Below the pieces are notes generated by a model. It saw only the letters and a list, made by a program, of their open reading frames with translations. It was not told the DNA's origin and did not search any database. Below, piece after piece: positions 22,701 to 27,143 of a DNA stretch of 33,866 bases (the stretch's first letter is position 1; each line of letters opens with the position of its first letter). The position numbers and the translations under genes are program-made. The stretch lies in assembly GCA_964613035.1 (NCBI GenBank), contig CAZTFQ010000016.1, positions 1 through 33,866 of the forward strand, written 5' to 3'. This DNA comes from CAVIQK01 sp964613035. GTDB taxonomy: Bacteria > Bacillota > Clostridia > Christensenellales > DTU072.

Positions 22701-24327
22701 GACTCTTAAAGTAGGCAACGTAACAGTCGGTGAAGAAAACGGCTCTAAGCTCACTATCGGAGGCAAGGAATATACTCTCTTCGACGGCTACGCGACCGCA
22801 ACCACCGATATTACAGTGAACTATACTTATGCCGACTCCGTCTTCACGATGATTATAGGGGAGAAAACTTATACCGCTACGGGCAATAATACGGGAAATA
22901 AGATTACGGATAGTGGTAATGAGGAAGTAGGCTCTTATACCGGTCATACCGCTACCGGAGGTTTTATTTTCGAGACAATTACGTTCTACGGAGTCACTTA
23001 TACGGTTGATTCAGATGCTCAAAGCGGCAACTTCGTAGCTAAAGCCACGACCAAGTTCGCTTATAATACTTCCGATCAAAAAATAACCGTGACCTCGTCC
23101 GCGTCCGTAGGCGCAGGTAGCGGCAACGACGCCAACTTCTCGAGAGAGGCAACAATCACCAATCGCGAGCTCGACGTCGAGTATTCCAATCTGATATGGG
23201 ATAAAGACTCTTCGGATGCTTTCAAAGCTCCCAGTGGAGAGTTGTCTTTTAATATCAATTCCGAGGCTGTTAAAGCAGAATTGAACAAGAACCGTTTGAC
23301 GGAAGGTGAAAGAGATGCCTTAACGAAGGAATGTAGTAGTCTTACTGTGACGATTCTTGATCCTAATACTCTTGCGGTCGTAGATGTTCCTGATAAAGAT
23401 TATTCTAAGCTGACTTTGATTGCATCGATAAACAATTCTAATTTCGCAATTAAAGTTAATAAAGACGTTGAAGGTAAAGAAATAGCCGCATATCTCGGTC
23501 AGAGTACGAGGACGGCACATCCTATTTTCCTCTACAGCACACTGTCGGGAGAAAAGAAAGACGACGATAAAGAGTATTACCTGGTAGTTAAGGATATCAC
23601 CGACCTACAATTGCTTGTAGATAAGGATAAGGACTTGAGCGACGCATCTGTCCGTTTGTCTCAAGATATCGACGCGAGCGACTTGACGGGTTCTATCAAC
23701 TGGGGTAGCAGCAGAAGTGCCGCGGTGTTTGACGGGCAGAACCACGTCATCAATAACTACTTCTGCGATACGATTTTTGTCTCGGGAGTAGTAGGTACGG
23801 TCAAGGACGTTAAGTTTATGAACGTCGAATCTTGGGCTGACAATAACGGCGAGATATTAGGACTGGCGACCGGCGGTACTGCTTCAGACGTCGTCATTCA
23901 CGGCACTGATTTGTCCGGGAATACACCTAAGGAGACCAAGGGTATTAATTACGAGATGACTTATTACAATGGTGACACGCTATGTTACGTCAGTGATTAC
24001 CTTACGACTTCGGAAGTCGACCTTGATATACTCAACACCTATATTCTGCAAGGCAGATTCACGGCGACCGAGAGTAACAATGGTCTCAGCGCGAATACGC
24101 CTCTACTTATAAGCAGTAGCGCGCAGTTTGTCGATGCGGTAGCGTCCTTCCCCAATCTGTACTTCAAGTTGACTACGAATATCTACCTCAAGTCCGGTCA
24201 GACTATTGCAGTCGATTTCGTCGACAGGAAGACGATAGACTTCGACGGGCATAACGTCTATAAGTCCGACGGCATCACGAAGATAGAGGAAGCCGATATC
24301 AACAAGACGTCTTCGACAGCCGCATAA
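4783..24327 (+). CDS. Giant secreted repeat protein (6514 aa) with GLUG-like beta-helix modules and MBG/YDG Ig-like domains
   Basis: One uninterrupted reading frame. A basic N-region and hydrophobic stretch (residues 14-33) form a Sec signal. Eight modules are marked by a DGxGHTI-like turn at residues 108, 441, 794, 1233, 3297, 4898, 6317 and 6488. Most are preceded by a header of the type 'I-S-x-A-x-x-L-x-x-x-L ... Y-L-T-x-D-I'. The longer modules contain GLUG-like strands such as 'GGLVGYNEGTVEYCSIYGDG' (near 935), as expected of a right-handed beta-helix. MBG/YDG-type domains ('KIYDG', 'VYDGxxH') fill about 1800-2460, 3990-4830 and 5580-6180. A Trp/Tyr-rich unassigned part spans about 2466-2886, and an Ig-like domain (DLTPPDIYI) begins near 3026. 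There is no LPXTG, SLH, choline-binding repeat or C-terminal membrane segment, so its attachment is unknown. The start follows AGGTG at 4774-4778. A role as an adhesin is inferred from the domain types. Confidence 0.9.
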   Translation: MNFHRRYRNKKRIFSALLAIAAVAILTLTLTFGVNWASPSNPDGGNSEINSSIENPSVFYSTATNNFISDLKNNNVAVSTSHTLTEDITLTASDIASIGGTWYTGTLDGAGHTIYISGSAEISYRCVMNSTNYSGALFGLNAGTIKNLNIVVESGTTLSIASGTSIKGFGIVAGINMGTIENVHVTIDGTVSMVSSITTALGGLVGINGSTASGRSGGTITNSSVTLDGEINIASSGAEQCYSIGGLVGMLTSGSVSNCAVYGDGNIKQSNSGSAQVTYKWYGVLFGAMRAGGTFETLGTNSFSDLTLGFHGSIVTSAYTGSGENYAGAVVGDTLSSGSVTISGSLYLQGFQNTLSATTSNVGETTIQIKDGVSLCGRSSSSSNWGTQVVIPYVEISDAESLVDTLKISNLSGTYKLMSDITLTSAQVGELGGAILKYGFDGNGHTITLSVGNASLKTGAYDSSAFAGGLFAVNLGTISNVKLIINTTLNASARAVGGLVGYNLGTIDGCEVIISNSGAVKTDYSGEDAAAGGLVGVNGRSGSGTGIIQDSFVTHNGLLYVKTHGTSSHCGVGGVVGFNLNGSLSNVGIYGNGTIQSEANNTSTNAWKFYGGIVGGNRGGHSANTDTFMVFGTTSYSSFTYAFTGKFSYGLNAGEIYIGKIFGCSADLTLDKLYYLDPKPENGTFGNKANSSGEVSGTDTGLYMIGNGNTLTLRVSEEIVQLDHSSPSVMDYGKVYDVKEEGTGSISSADELAAFLNGTGAYSSIYSAYLTQDIEYTSSTTVIATTFAAERTLDGNGYSIIFNATTPGTSNGTRTDTAYDSMIIGTNEGIVKNLKVVFSGRNKFTSPTATNNCFSALVSYNLGVIENVSVIVEDGAIFAGEPGNPHSTNGGSAFFGLVTAYNKGYVGYAGAYLGTGAQIEHWGSSNQSSGRTCYTGGLVGYNEGTVEYCSIYGDGLFNSTAAAGIIYVGGIVGYNAGTVDYCYGGFYGSYQLSGASYLGAVVGYSAAGLSYQGLGTYIGGGSATLQSSNWTDGKADSGTYVYNHVYSGVGMGLVGSPSGITVSGAYFVQNSNHSYVRARGFFDYSSPDGILMLEWDNVARVGSVSAGPDLDDNPDSPATSSTLYAHTKYTKQVYVYTDKIVISAGSSSTTIDVTPDLESGKVDLVSLANSGYAHSINFHGYHTDGTAITQANCTTTSCIFPLSGTSNYYLAEDIIVDLTTITQQSSSFSGILYGNGHTITLVNDRDVTYTGSHGRAMGVLTSWLYGAIYDLNVVMEGTLNLKSENDNYGSGIFAGILTESGIIDNCSLIIKEGASFINDNTSYKKQGAHAGFVGRVENGNTITNIYFENNGTITAAAYVSGSDKGWVTVGGIVGLVAGGNASDALWNLQKFFITGSGTIKTTQGGWTTTTLLGSFTTSCDRQGDTISNHSDTNLMRYVYLQDYNMTISDAESRYGIYGVNQNGTTNASIAARIHKGSGVSATLQYVDMNANSKNDMSTYDCASFGRIVRSADGGYMASTSLSIAGNRLSAQEASRYVYNSIILQIGSSSSSSHHIRARYSFGDSNGHDPHAAYGYSASGNSFAYTLRTSNSYYKIDSSLSGIKVTSRYAYAVNKLGLSADNVAEAVFGHDGTGAAVIENGVDATEITSDAPLMAGYNVISDDTHFGLIVVKPTEHNIFSVHSSYGSVDTDGSHQGFYLTSDGDRIELNGIKFSGTDANAPYQTTTTKDNASALITGKSAYTVSLNASPMTIYDGSRYVKYYIINNSYYIAVDDNAKTFLVQFEYMSDDVVTKSVDGVSGYIHQFKLDNITYTGDDIVYDGQWHAVNYKVGTYPAGKQQEAFAAINPSNYRATGAGDYILTLKLSSDGNYAFGDSLYEITHDWKITPAPITLNLTKTDNEVSKIYDGQDNVVTLTDVVGKLQESSKTVYEGEFSTTVSTLNMSGRLKYVEPTSFIGQENFKDVGFYDVKIALSQDLMSDGSDNVSNFTIESIDYSSVARYEIKSVLIKTEVSELQGAQSREYTAAKQYFATSSLVSVDPSVDPDGALKTQFSTYGKSVSYDTVIEALKTEASLYMDVAYVYVRNNVENEYTFINAENASATSSDGAGIGAITTGGAINAGEYRYIGYSLSGNFKIGTDIFASLNNDKSYAGMAYATVYNGASKAFKTTGSDWTSLGAMFGFDFYSFSSSDTARLDKLSELIGAANNSTAANNSAVSTAIDVNDENVPYITKAFVSIVADDQSVEYGTNLLAAGALRSDAYTISALPDAMSKDVFKQSLIDNGFYWSVNTEEYRSILKSYTQDGVTVKYLDVRYDGDGTITAWRNAIAPSEYVDYNLNITYIYGNLTVYQKELKIEWIYNGSKAAAEMLGVEKTALPSAYADSSYDENRGAYVYDGSAHTMTLYRKLNLLPGDESVSTGVSHTGDNAIKGTDVGTYSGFYVYFDPSQSGSAWKNYYLGDGASGSFRILPAEKDIFSVSSVTFNGKTFTSVNSGSATTVTVTLAIDSAYRSALSGKLTADIIKNNAYFTYQNNSSEWSSASWTGATITDASVTLTASVTFVNNSANDGRESGWAFGIESFDIDGANYSSKDVSSYNGWIEVRSENYSVSLGSWSNMRSISVGGDFKNDGHTNWNLDYYPNYNASLGTAVAIVNSESKPASYADSDSYSFYKSMGEAVKSGVSGNNILTRRYYGPSEVDNASEYGIQYDHSTNGGSQQGMYNSLVWFDITTTDKAVAEGLKNGTYYYDVSGIFKSWGEYSWNSWFYGPATLSVMIYGIDDAYDQSGLSGVNYTSRYQKIGDWADSMGISSQRQSRYYAPPSYGSWRSGVHYGFNINEGTGTLIQSNEIRGYSSFRVVFMVSAGDIPSSWTHPLVKARLANISITLKKQTPTEDTVTTADDDQVNLDVAGDQTIYASDVHRLADGNIRFTLESSNKSKIDVSSVSVKMAPTTSYDTGIIKELTVKNGGLKVVSTYSANNTSYNLYNTYKATFETCLDKYGLEKYYLSSISYGGKTWSGGWVRNDAALYGTDLTPPDIYITSVDGINYSTDAADQILAKESLYGGWTNAGTKVVQLVAREAASSAGWSNGVNSLYVSGLKSLELSSVSPQFGSDTRVIVNDSGKYGDISLTLTIEAGKAYYLRATDYDGNTVVKTLYFETNDAYSANNLEIAVRPEEKDTRTEAEENVWTNKDVIMLLSGRGEGNSLARLYYRRIYTSRIPSEEPVLFESSSAKTDSKDGYTEIGSWDKLKEWLSMTADTTDAYKYAKYAYKYAKLTADISVSALGEGEKATVLSLNEGRVLDGNGMTITINNYSAVRSKTLDVMFNAMTFTSVSSRFLYENNGAIINLKVNVSGVSNTFSQNTVYSSFIAINNGTLSGVTMTLSETDKTARNSYEYTAVVGGLTAVNRGFIEGCTLEISSLTVAPEGSNSNANVVMGGITAVNDCGTIKNNTVTTTAGPVSATVNTGGEYEAYAALVAALVNYSVTNYDLISTLGIVVRGNGYTHNPVVDNVVSGYAAASSVSDYGSENGVGVAACYTGSDVNYGWIALQASENNGYIVIGDNVWVIDRSGIYSLEIKIESGTGDKATAVYSSGGNLYYNSFDKADLSSVQSKEVDNAQQNVHDSTTVYERSDDKFYNPEAGSKDYDYYTASYSNTSGVYTFEYHGVGGRTKTYTVNPTSQEVRFDSDIVGTVISSGTSISIFYIGTDKYLVDFTQNSCGSSLTRIKDGGEYEEAVSEGYFNVKIDKRAYNVSFETVIDIEGKESKADTVLNDPDDIKKYIAYQLNKNDSDKTAVSAYANVYWNASAPNHSENGISWKLGSDGKLYEVFKDGSLGSARDITDLDYTAKTFKYGDSIDSYSIDSYSIGSFGYFYYTLDASSENDSSSWTSIEMTTVLNTNTDNSTETWYGIAEIETFKISFDENGKEKIDRTVVLSSFNGTEWDMEEVGNGNVALKWSRLASVNVPEGDDMDEMDEAYNMIVRVHIKYYASLDIVTDNQLSSVYGDTPTDNTFLATISSDIVKGTTDAKEFLNGKEASFYALDLTGNGIYYNPTSYAIYDVKEVTTDNKTTYNYYTKQLLAAQGVRDSELYSIDLYNADPSLMVNMLTPVGDHHLVLKEVALDDASVGNYILNFNVKSYYTVTKRPVYVNIEENFGKIYDGSAVWSADLNRTGKSDADHPDVLASGSYGIKAPKYSYTDGGERYEIGSYNTGTSLTLQVKKDNTCVIRTYRRDDNGTGSSYDEVVVGSHYGELNKGTLTIIVYGTKVTVSKTASAEGSYPVYIDGGQRGVYATNSIFTDYGTLTLYTAPVDVNYAYFMVHSGSEEVATPNVGGTLKLFLSDKSYYTFGTINDDADYTVTDDVPVYTGDEREVESLVAIGEYEDTDAEYRLTFEKNYVSYEGIKVNKSTGVVSDLSNRTIGSVNDYGRIVFNSSAYTPAALQGDVLTLDGGIVYDEATGWSAVELGSKYATMYKRAIYVRATGMSVSENATSTTFDGSVKASSANAGFSEETDEDTIGKDILPVWGTLIGETAELSTKSDGTATGTGDRPILAGAYKISYTLGQLKTSDIGLDGVTVNASQALNASSREDNYYVAGLIQSDNKATYTSNLTITEASNMLYVNRIMGDDGRYRVRVTVSNLNRSINALQFLNAAGDFTVDGVNYFGLFIDEVRSTGAFDMSLETPSRQTLYNNMQSYFNAADGDKESTAYLAGEEIRKQLSSDVRYLVQKALGRIFRYAVNSTQSFATVSVAYNKDSFANFHFDATSGKLTFDYLGDSAKDSAYLADRYSVKIAGAVEAASLTPGKDITGTHVDSSNVSMTTSALSDGQVTSAEYGLTEDRIKSDTAISTAEELQAWLSMTDTTAAGYANAYLTDNILGFDWGIESIDGVVYGGAPVGLAYGRTLDGRGYSIELAGNQVSQNGGNIAMHVPLNADNTRKAISTTTIEKSNNFYASGIFLQYIEKGSQIKNVNFVYTANRYYVEDTSNYITSVIDNNNTVQSNTSRAVGIIAGVVSTSATTEAEASLYNIALEIRGKFGYKGTDGGNSEGTYAIGGIAGVIDGESTNTYGMVNSTIYYYASPEVSNISWTWTGQGSYDIYIERATNSTSQTKHPHMAYGALVGVLSKVTIKNISTRTEKMSDTDTQPKIYVGNSGTTAWMFVGGGIGFSRTKSSSNDYSGVINGYINKFKGNIVLSNAGGEAYVGAISGCTYNEGGSAKFSNVYSYYSEYSINGSNVIGQAYTFSNNTYDSSKDFNIIGGITRTYNTEKGTYGGTNTPNTVNLTGNGTLQGTSGALTLTADTNLNVGYSDYDTSTPGLIDYYFGSNNYGSTYVTDNGKEYVDYYYNTVFINDATVAFNPFGYDGWTAGTVIYDSYLRKTDNVVGTTTSLTPAVDETFTLNGVTYTIATVTEADGTYTVKATASNSSATASTETESPTYLFTFDTTTFSFINEQTQTKYYYGQPHVDNGTSDIKTADASSINIEVLAPNGYFVWDYHRANYTNTLTEQGAVTRLVWSTAIGNRFDSTDIYKTADSVEAGNTDVTKYYYQGRTDDNYWTKSWHNAVLGTYSISASDAPSSEFVYKYTGEVETDPISVTVHVSYVDKDTNQLIDEYYTAKVTMTEEMVNVGSYVVSEFDGVDFDQSASGGKTDIAKMTRVLTGSASGNQIMIIVVPQEIALKDDAVLTKTYDGTTRLVIDNDNLDGFLGKNDNEKNIVVELDYNSKDVSAADKVTSDNHNSKSVLVDGNGNYMSFVKDTSYKEYFTVVKGNSNTVTTETASYVKIDGGSYAYYYKVGAESSTKDVYDEFGKLVGTMTTEGEVSNVSVNCRYYLTTVNYSDSLYSSATGGKLNMADNIPVVGSWIEQTAEEMNKLKAFYYAYMQIIPALRFKDTPFYKTYSESDNNYSESDNKFTTSDGKEYRIVEIYNLYANVTQDNAAAVRFYVLPTLDDGDNGVTARNYALIPDNCYVNPFIIKDLSYDKDGTTLKVGNVTVGEENGSKLTIGGKEYTLFDGYATATTDITVNYTYADSVFTMIIGEKTYTATGNNTGNKITDSGNEEVGSYTGHTATGGFIFETITFYGVTYTVDSDAQSGNFVAKATTKFAYNTSDQKITVTSSASVGAGSGNDANFSREATITNRELDVEYSNLIWDKDSSDAFKAPSGELSFNINSEAVKAELNKNRLTEGERDALTKECSSLTVTILDPNTLAVVDVPDKDYSKLTLIASINNSNFAIKVNKDVEGKEIAAYLGQSTRTAHPIFLYSTLSGEKKDDDKEYYLVVKDITDLQLLVDKDKDLSDASVRLSQDIDASDLTGSINWGSSRSAAVFDGQNHVINNYFCDTIFVSGVVGTVKDVKFMNVESWADNNGEILGLATGGTASDVVIHGTDLSGNTPKETKGINYEMTYYNGDTLCYVSDYLTTSEVDLDILNTYILQGRFTATESNNGLSANTPLLISSSAQFVDAVASFPNLYFKLTTNIYLKSGQTIAVDFVDRKTIDFDGHNVYKSDGITKIEEADINKTSSTAA
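14549..14590 (+). repeat. In-frame 21-bp tandem duplication in the giant gene
   Basis: Two identical 21-bp units (14549-14569 and 14570-14590) encode AYKYAKY then AYKYAKL (residues 3257-3270). They sit inside the header of the fifth beta-helix module, so that header is longer than its counterparts. Confidence 0.9.
16330..16374 (+). repeat. In-frame 15-bp tandem repeat (three copies) in the giant gene
   Basis: Units at 16330-16344, 16345-16359 and 16360-16374 encode SIDSY, SIDSY and SIGSF (residues 3850-3864). The first two are identical and the third differs at two bases. Confidence 0.9.
22441..22482 (+). repeat. In-frame 21-bp tandem duplication in the giant gene
   Basis: Units at 22441-22461 and 22462-22482 differ only in the last base and encode YSESDNN and YSESDNK (residues 5887-5900). 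Confidence 0.9.
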
Positions 24328-24342
24328 GTACCCTTACAACCG

Positions 24343-24376
24343 ACAGCCGAGCCTCGCGCTCGGCTGTTTTTGTTTA
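24343..24376 (+). terminator. Intrinsic terminator after the giant gene
   Basis: A 9-10-bp GC-rich stem (24343-24352 with 24358-24367) and short loop are followed by TTTTTGTTTAA. It begins 16 bp after the stop codon. Confidence 0.9.
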
Positions 24377-24382
24377 ATTCGA

Positions 24383-24411
24383 TTGATATAATATTATTTA
24401 TATGTTAAAAT
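24383..24411 (+). promoter_or_regulatory. Housekeeping promoter of the metG operon
   Basis: TTGATA (24383-24388), a 17-bp spacer, then TAAAAT (24406-24411) preceded by TGT, an extended -10. The predicted +1 is A24419, giving a leader of about 22 nt that contains AAGAGG (24428-24433) as ribosome site. Confidence 0.75.
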
Positions 24412-24440
24412 TATCTCTAGTCTAAAAAAGAGGCACAAGT

Positions 24441-26378
24441 ATGGAAAAGGAAAAGTTTTATATCACTACGCCCATTTATTACGCCAGCGGTAAGCTCCAT
24501 ATCGGGCACTGCTACACCACGGTCATCTGCGACGCGATAGCGAGGTTTAAGCGCCTAGCCGGATACGACGTCTTCTATCTCACCGGTACCGACGAGCACG
24601 GTCAGAAAGTCGAGCAGAAGGCAAAAGAAGCCGGCAAGACTCCGCAACAGTTCGTCGACGATATTTGCGCCGATATTAAGGAGCTCTGGAAGCTCCTCGA
24701 TATCAGCTACGATAAGTTCATTCGCACGACCGACGATTATCACGAGGCGGCGGTTCAGAAAATAGTGCAGAAACTTTTTGACAACGGCGACCTCTATAAG
24801 TCGGAGTACGAGGGGCTCTATTGCACGCCGTGCGAGTCTTTTTGGACGGAGAGTCAGTTAAAAGACGGCAAGTGTCCCGATTGCGGCAGAGAAGTCAAGC
24901 TGATGAAAGAAGAGAGCTATTTTTTCCGTCTCTCCAAGTATGCCGACAGACTCCTTAAGTACTATGAAGAGCATCCCGAGTTCATCGAGCCCAAGTCCCG
25001 TATGAACGAGATGATCAACAATTTCATCAAGCCGGGGCTTAAAGATCTCTGCGTTTCGCGTACTTCCTTCAAATGGGGCGTACCGGTACCCTTCGACCCC
25101 AAGCACGTTGTCTACGTATGGGTGGACGCACTCTCCAACTACATCACCGCTCTCGGGTACGGCTCGGACGACGAGAGCCTCTTTAACAAGCTCTGGCCCG
25201 CCGACATCCATATGGTGGGTAAAGAAATAGTCCGTTTCCACACTATTATATGGCCCGCGCTCCTTATGGCTCTGGATATCCCGTTGCCTAAGAAAGTCTA
25301 CGGTCACGGTTGGCTCCTCTTCGGCGGAGACAAGATGAGTAAATCTAAAGGCAATATCGCCGATCCCAAATTTCTCTGCGACCGCTATTCCGTGGACGCT
25401 ATCAGATATTATCTGTTGAGAGAAGTTCCTTTCGGGTCCGACGGCGTATATTCCACCGAGATGTTGATAAGCAGAATCAACTCCGATCTTGCCAACGTCT
25501 ATGGCAACCTTGTCAATCGTACTCTTGCGATGATTACGCAATATTTCGGAGGCAAGCTGGAAGTCCCCTCCGACGAGGACTACACCGACCTCGACCGCGC
25601 GCTCATAGACAGAGCCGTTTCGCTGTATTCCGCGGTGACCGAGGCTATGGATAAGCTCGACGCCCCCAAGGCTCTCGAGGAGATATTCAAGCTCTTCTCC
25701 GCGTCCAATAAATACATCGACGACACGACACCGTGGGTTCTTAACAAAGAAAAGAATTTCTCTCGCCTTAAGACCGTTATGTACGTCCTCGCGGAGTGCA
25801 TCAGAATAGGCACCGTTATGCTGAGACCGTTCTTGACGTCTACTCCCGACAAGGTCTTCGGCGCGCTCAATCTGACGGAAGACGCCATAACCTTCGACAG
25901 CACGACGACTTTCGGCGCGATTAAAGAGACCGTCGTCAACAAAATAGACCCGCTCTTCAATCGTCTGGACCTCAATAAAGAACTCGCCTACGCCGAGGAA
26001 GTCAACAAGGCTCAAGAAAAGACCCCGGCCCCCGCTCCCGTAGCGGAGAAAAAGGCTCCGATCACTTTCGACGACTTCATGAAGATAGAGCTTAAAGTAG
26101 GCAAGGTAATTGCTTGCGAGAAGATACCCAAGTCGAAAAAACTTCTGAAGTCCACCGTGAAAATCGGCGACGAAACTCGTACCATAGTATCCGGTATAGC
26201 GGAATATTACTCGCCCGAAGATATGGTCGGCAAGAGCGTAGTGGTCGTCACCAATCTTTTGCCCGCCAAACTCTGCGGAGTGGTCTCGGAGGGTATGATA
26301 TTATGCGCCGATTGTGACGGCAAGGTCGTCATCGTTTCGCCCGAGACTTTAGTCGCGGACGGAGCTACGGTCAGATAA
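24441..26378 (+). CDS. metG: Methionine--tRNA ligase
   Basis: A 645-aa cytoplasmic class I aminoacyl-tRNA synthetase that charges tRNA-Met with methionine using ATP. The signature KLHIGH is at residues 18-23 and KMSKS at 298-302. A four-cysteine zinc knuckle (C128-x-x-C131 and C145-x-x-C148) sits in the connective insert. The C-terminal ~110 residues (from about 535) form the EMAPII-like tRNA-binding domain, joined by an Ala/Pro-rich linker (KTPAPAPVAEKKAP). Length and order match full-length bacterial MetRS with the appended dimerisation/tRNA-binding domain. The start follows AAGAGG with 7-nt spacing. The tatD start codon overlaps its stop by one base, so the two genes are cotranscribed. Confidence 0.98.
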   Translation: MEKEKFYITTPIYYASGKLHIGHCYTTVICDAIARFKRLAGYDVFYLTGTDEHGQKVEQKAKEAGKTPQQFVDDICADIKELWKLLDISYDKFIRTTDDYHEAAVQKIVQKLFDNGDLYKSEYEGLYCTPCESFWTESQLKDGKCPDCGREVKLMKEESYFFRLSKYADRLLKYYEEHPEFIEPKSRMNEMINNFIKPGLKDLCVSRTSFKWGVPVPFDPKHVVYVWVDALSNYITALGYGSDDESLFNKLWPADIHMVGKEIVRFHTIIWPALLMALDIPLPKKVYGHGWLLFGGDKMSKSKGNIADPKFLCDRYSVDAIRYYLLREVPFGSDGVYSTEMLISRINSDLANVYGNLVNRTLAMITQYFGGKLEVPSDEDYTDLDRALIDRAVSLYSAVTEAMDKLDAPKALEEIFKLFSASNKYIDDTTPWVLNKEKNFSRLKTVMYVLAECIRIGTVMLRPFLTSTPDKVFGALNLTEDAITFDSTTTFGAIKETVVNKIDPLFNRLDLNKELAYAEEVNKAQEKTPAPAPVAEKKAPITFDDFMKIELKVGKVIACEKIPKSKKLLKSTVKIGDETRTIVSGIAEYYSPEDMVGKSVVVVTNLLPAKLCGVVSEGMILCADCDGKVVIVSPETLVADGATVR

Positions 26379-27142
26379 TGATAGACACGCACGTACATCT
26401 CAACGACGAGCGTTTGGCGCCCGAGATAGAAGAGATAGTAGGGAGTATGTCCGCAGACGGCATTTCCGCCCTCGTCAACGTAGGCTACGATCTTCCGTCG
26501 TCCGAGTTGGCTCTTAAGCAGGCTGAAAAGTATCCCGACGTCTATTGTGCGATCGGTATACATCCCCACGACGCCACGACCTACAACGACGCCGCAGAGA
26601 GATTCTTAGCGGAAGCGTCATCGTCTCCTCGTTGTGTGGCGATAGGCGAAATAGGTCTCGATTATTACTACGACCTCTCTCCTAGAGACAAGCAGAAGGA
26701 AGTTTTCGTCCGACAATTAGACCTCGCCCATTCTCTCAAGAAACCCGTCGTCATACACTTAAGAGACGCGTACGGCGATATGTTGCCTCTTCTTAAAGAT
26801 AATAAGGATAAGCTGGAGTACGGAATACTTCTGCATTGTTATTCGGGGAGCCTCGAACTTCTTAAAGAGTTTACTAAACTAGGCGCGTATTTCGCTTACG
26901 GCGGTGCGATAACCTTCAAAAACGCCACCGAAAAACCTGCCGTAGTGAGGGCGACCCCTCTCGACAGATTGCTTTTAGAGACGGATTGTCCTTATATGAC
27001 TCCCGTGCCGTACAGAGGCAAGACCAATTATCCTCGCTACGTCTCCCTCGTCAGAGACCGCGTCGCGGAAATTCTCTCCAAGGACGTCGATGAGGTCGAC
27101 GAGATAACCACTCTCAACGCACGTCGTTTCTTTAATATTTGA
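26378..27142 (+). CDS. tatD: TatD-family metal-dependent deoxyribonuclease
   Basis: A 254-aa TIM-barrel hydrolase of the TatD/YabD family, typically a 3'-5' DNA exonuclease or a D-aminoacyl-tRNA-type hydrolase. All expected metal ligands are visible: H5-x-H7 (MIDTHVHLND), E91 (GEIGLDYYYD), H127 (VIHLRDA), H153 (LHCYSG) and D203 (LETDCPYMTP). The start codon overlaps the metG stop (TAATG), with no strong ribosome site of its own, so it is translated by coupling. The metG-tatD pairing is conserved across Bacillota. Confidence 0.95.
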   Translation: MIDTHVHLNDERLAPEIEEIVGSMSADGISALVNVGYDLPSSELALKQAEKYPDVYCAIGIHPHDATTYNDAAERFLAEASSSPRCVAIGEIGLDYYYDLSPRDKQKEVFVRQLDLAHSLKKPVVIHLRDAYGDMLPLLKDNKDKLEYGILLHCYSGSLELLKEFTKLGAYFAYGGAITFKNATEKPAVVRATPLDRLLLETDCPYMTPVPYRGKTNYPRYVSLVRDRVAEILSKDVDEVDEITTLNARRFFNI

Positions 27143-27143
27143 T

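Noticed and set aside
24200..24327. Cell-wall sorting signal at the end of the giant protein
   Set aside because: The last 40 residues were read for LPXTG-like motifs, a hydrophobic stretch and a basic tail. None is present.
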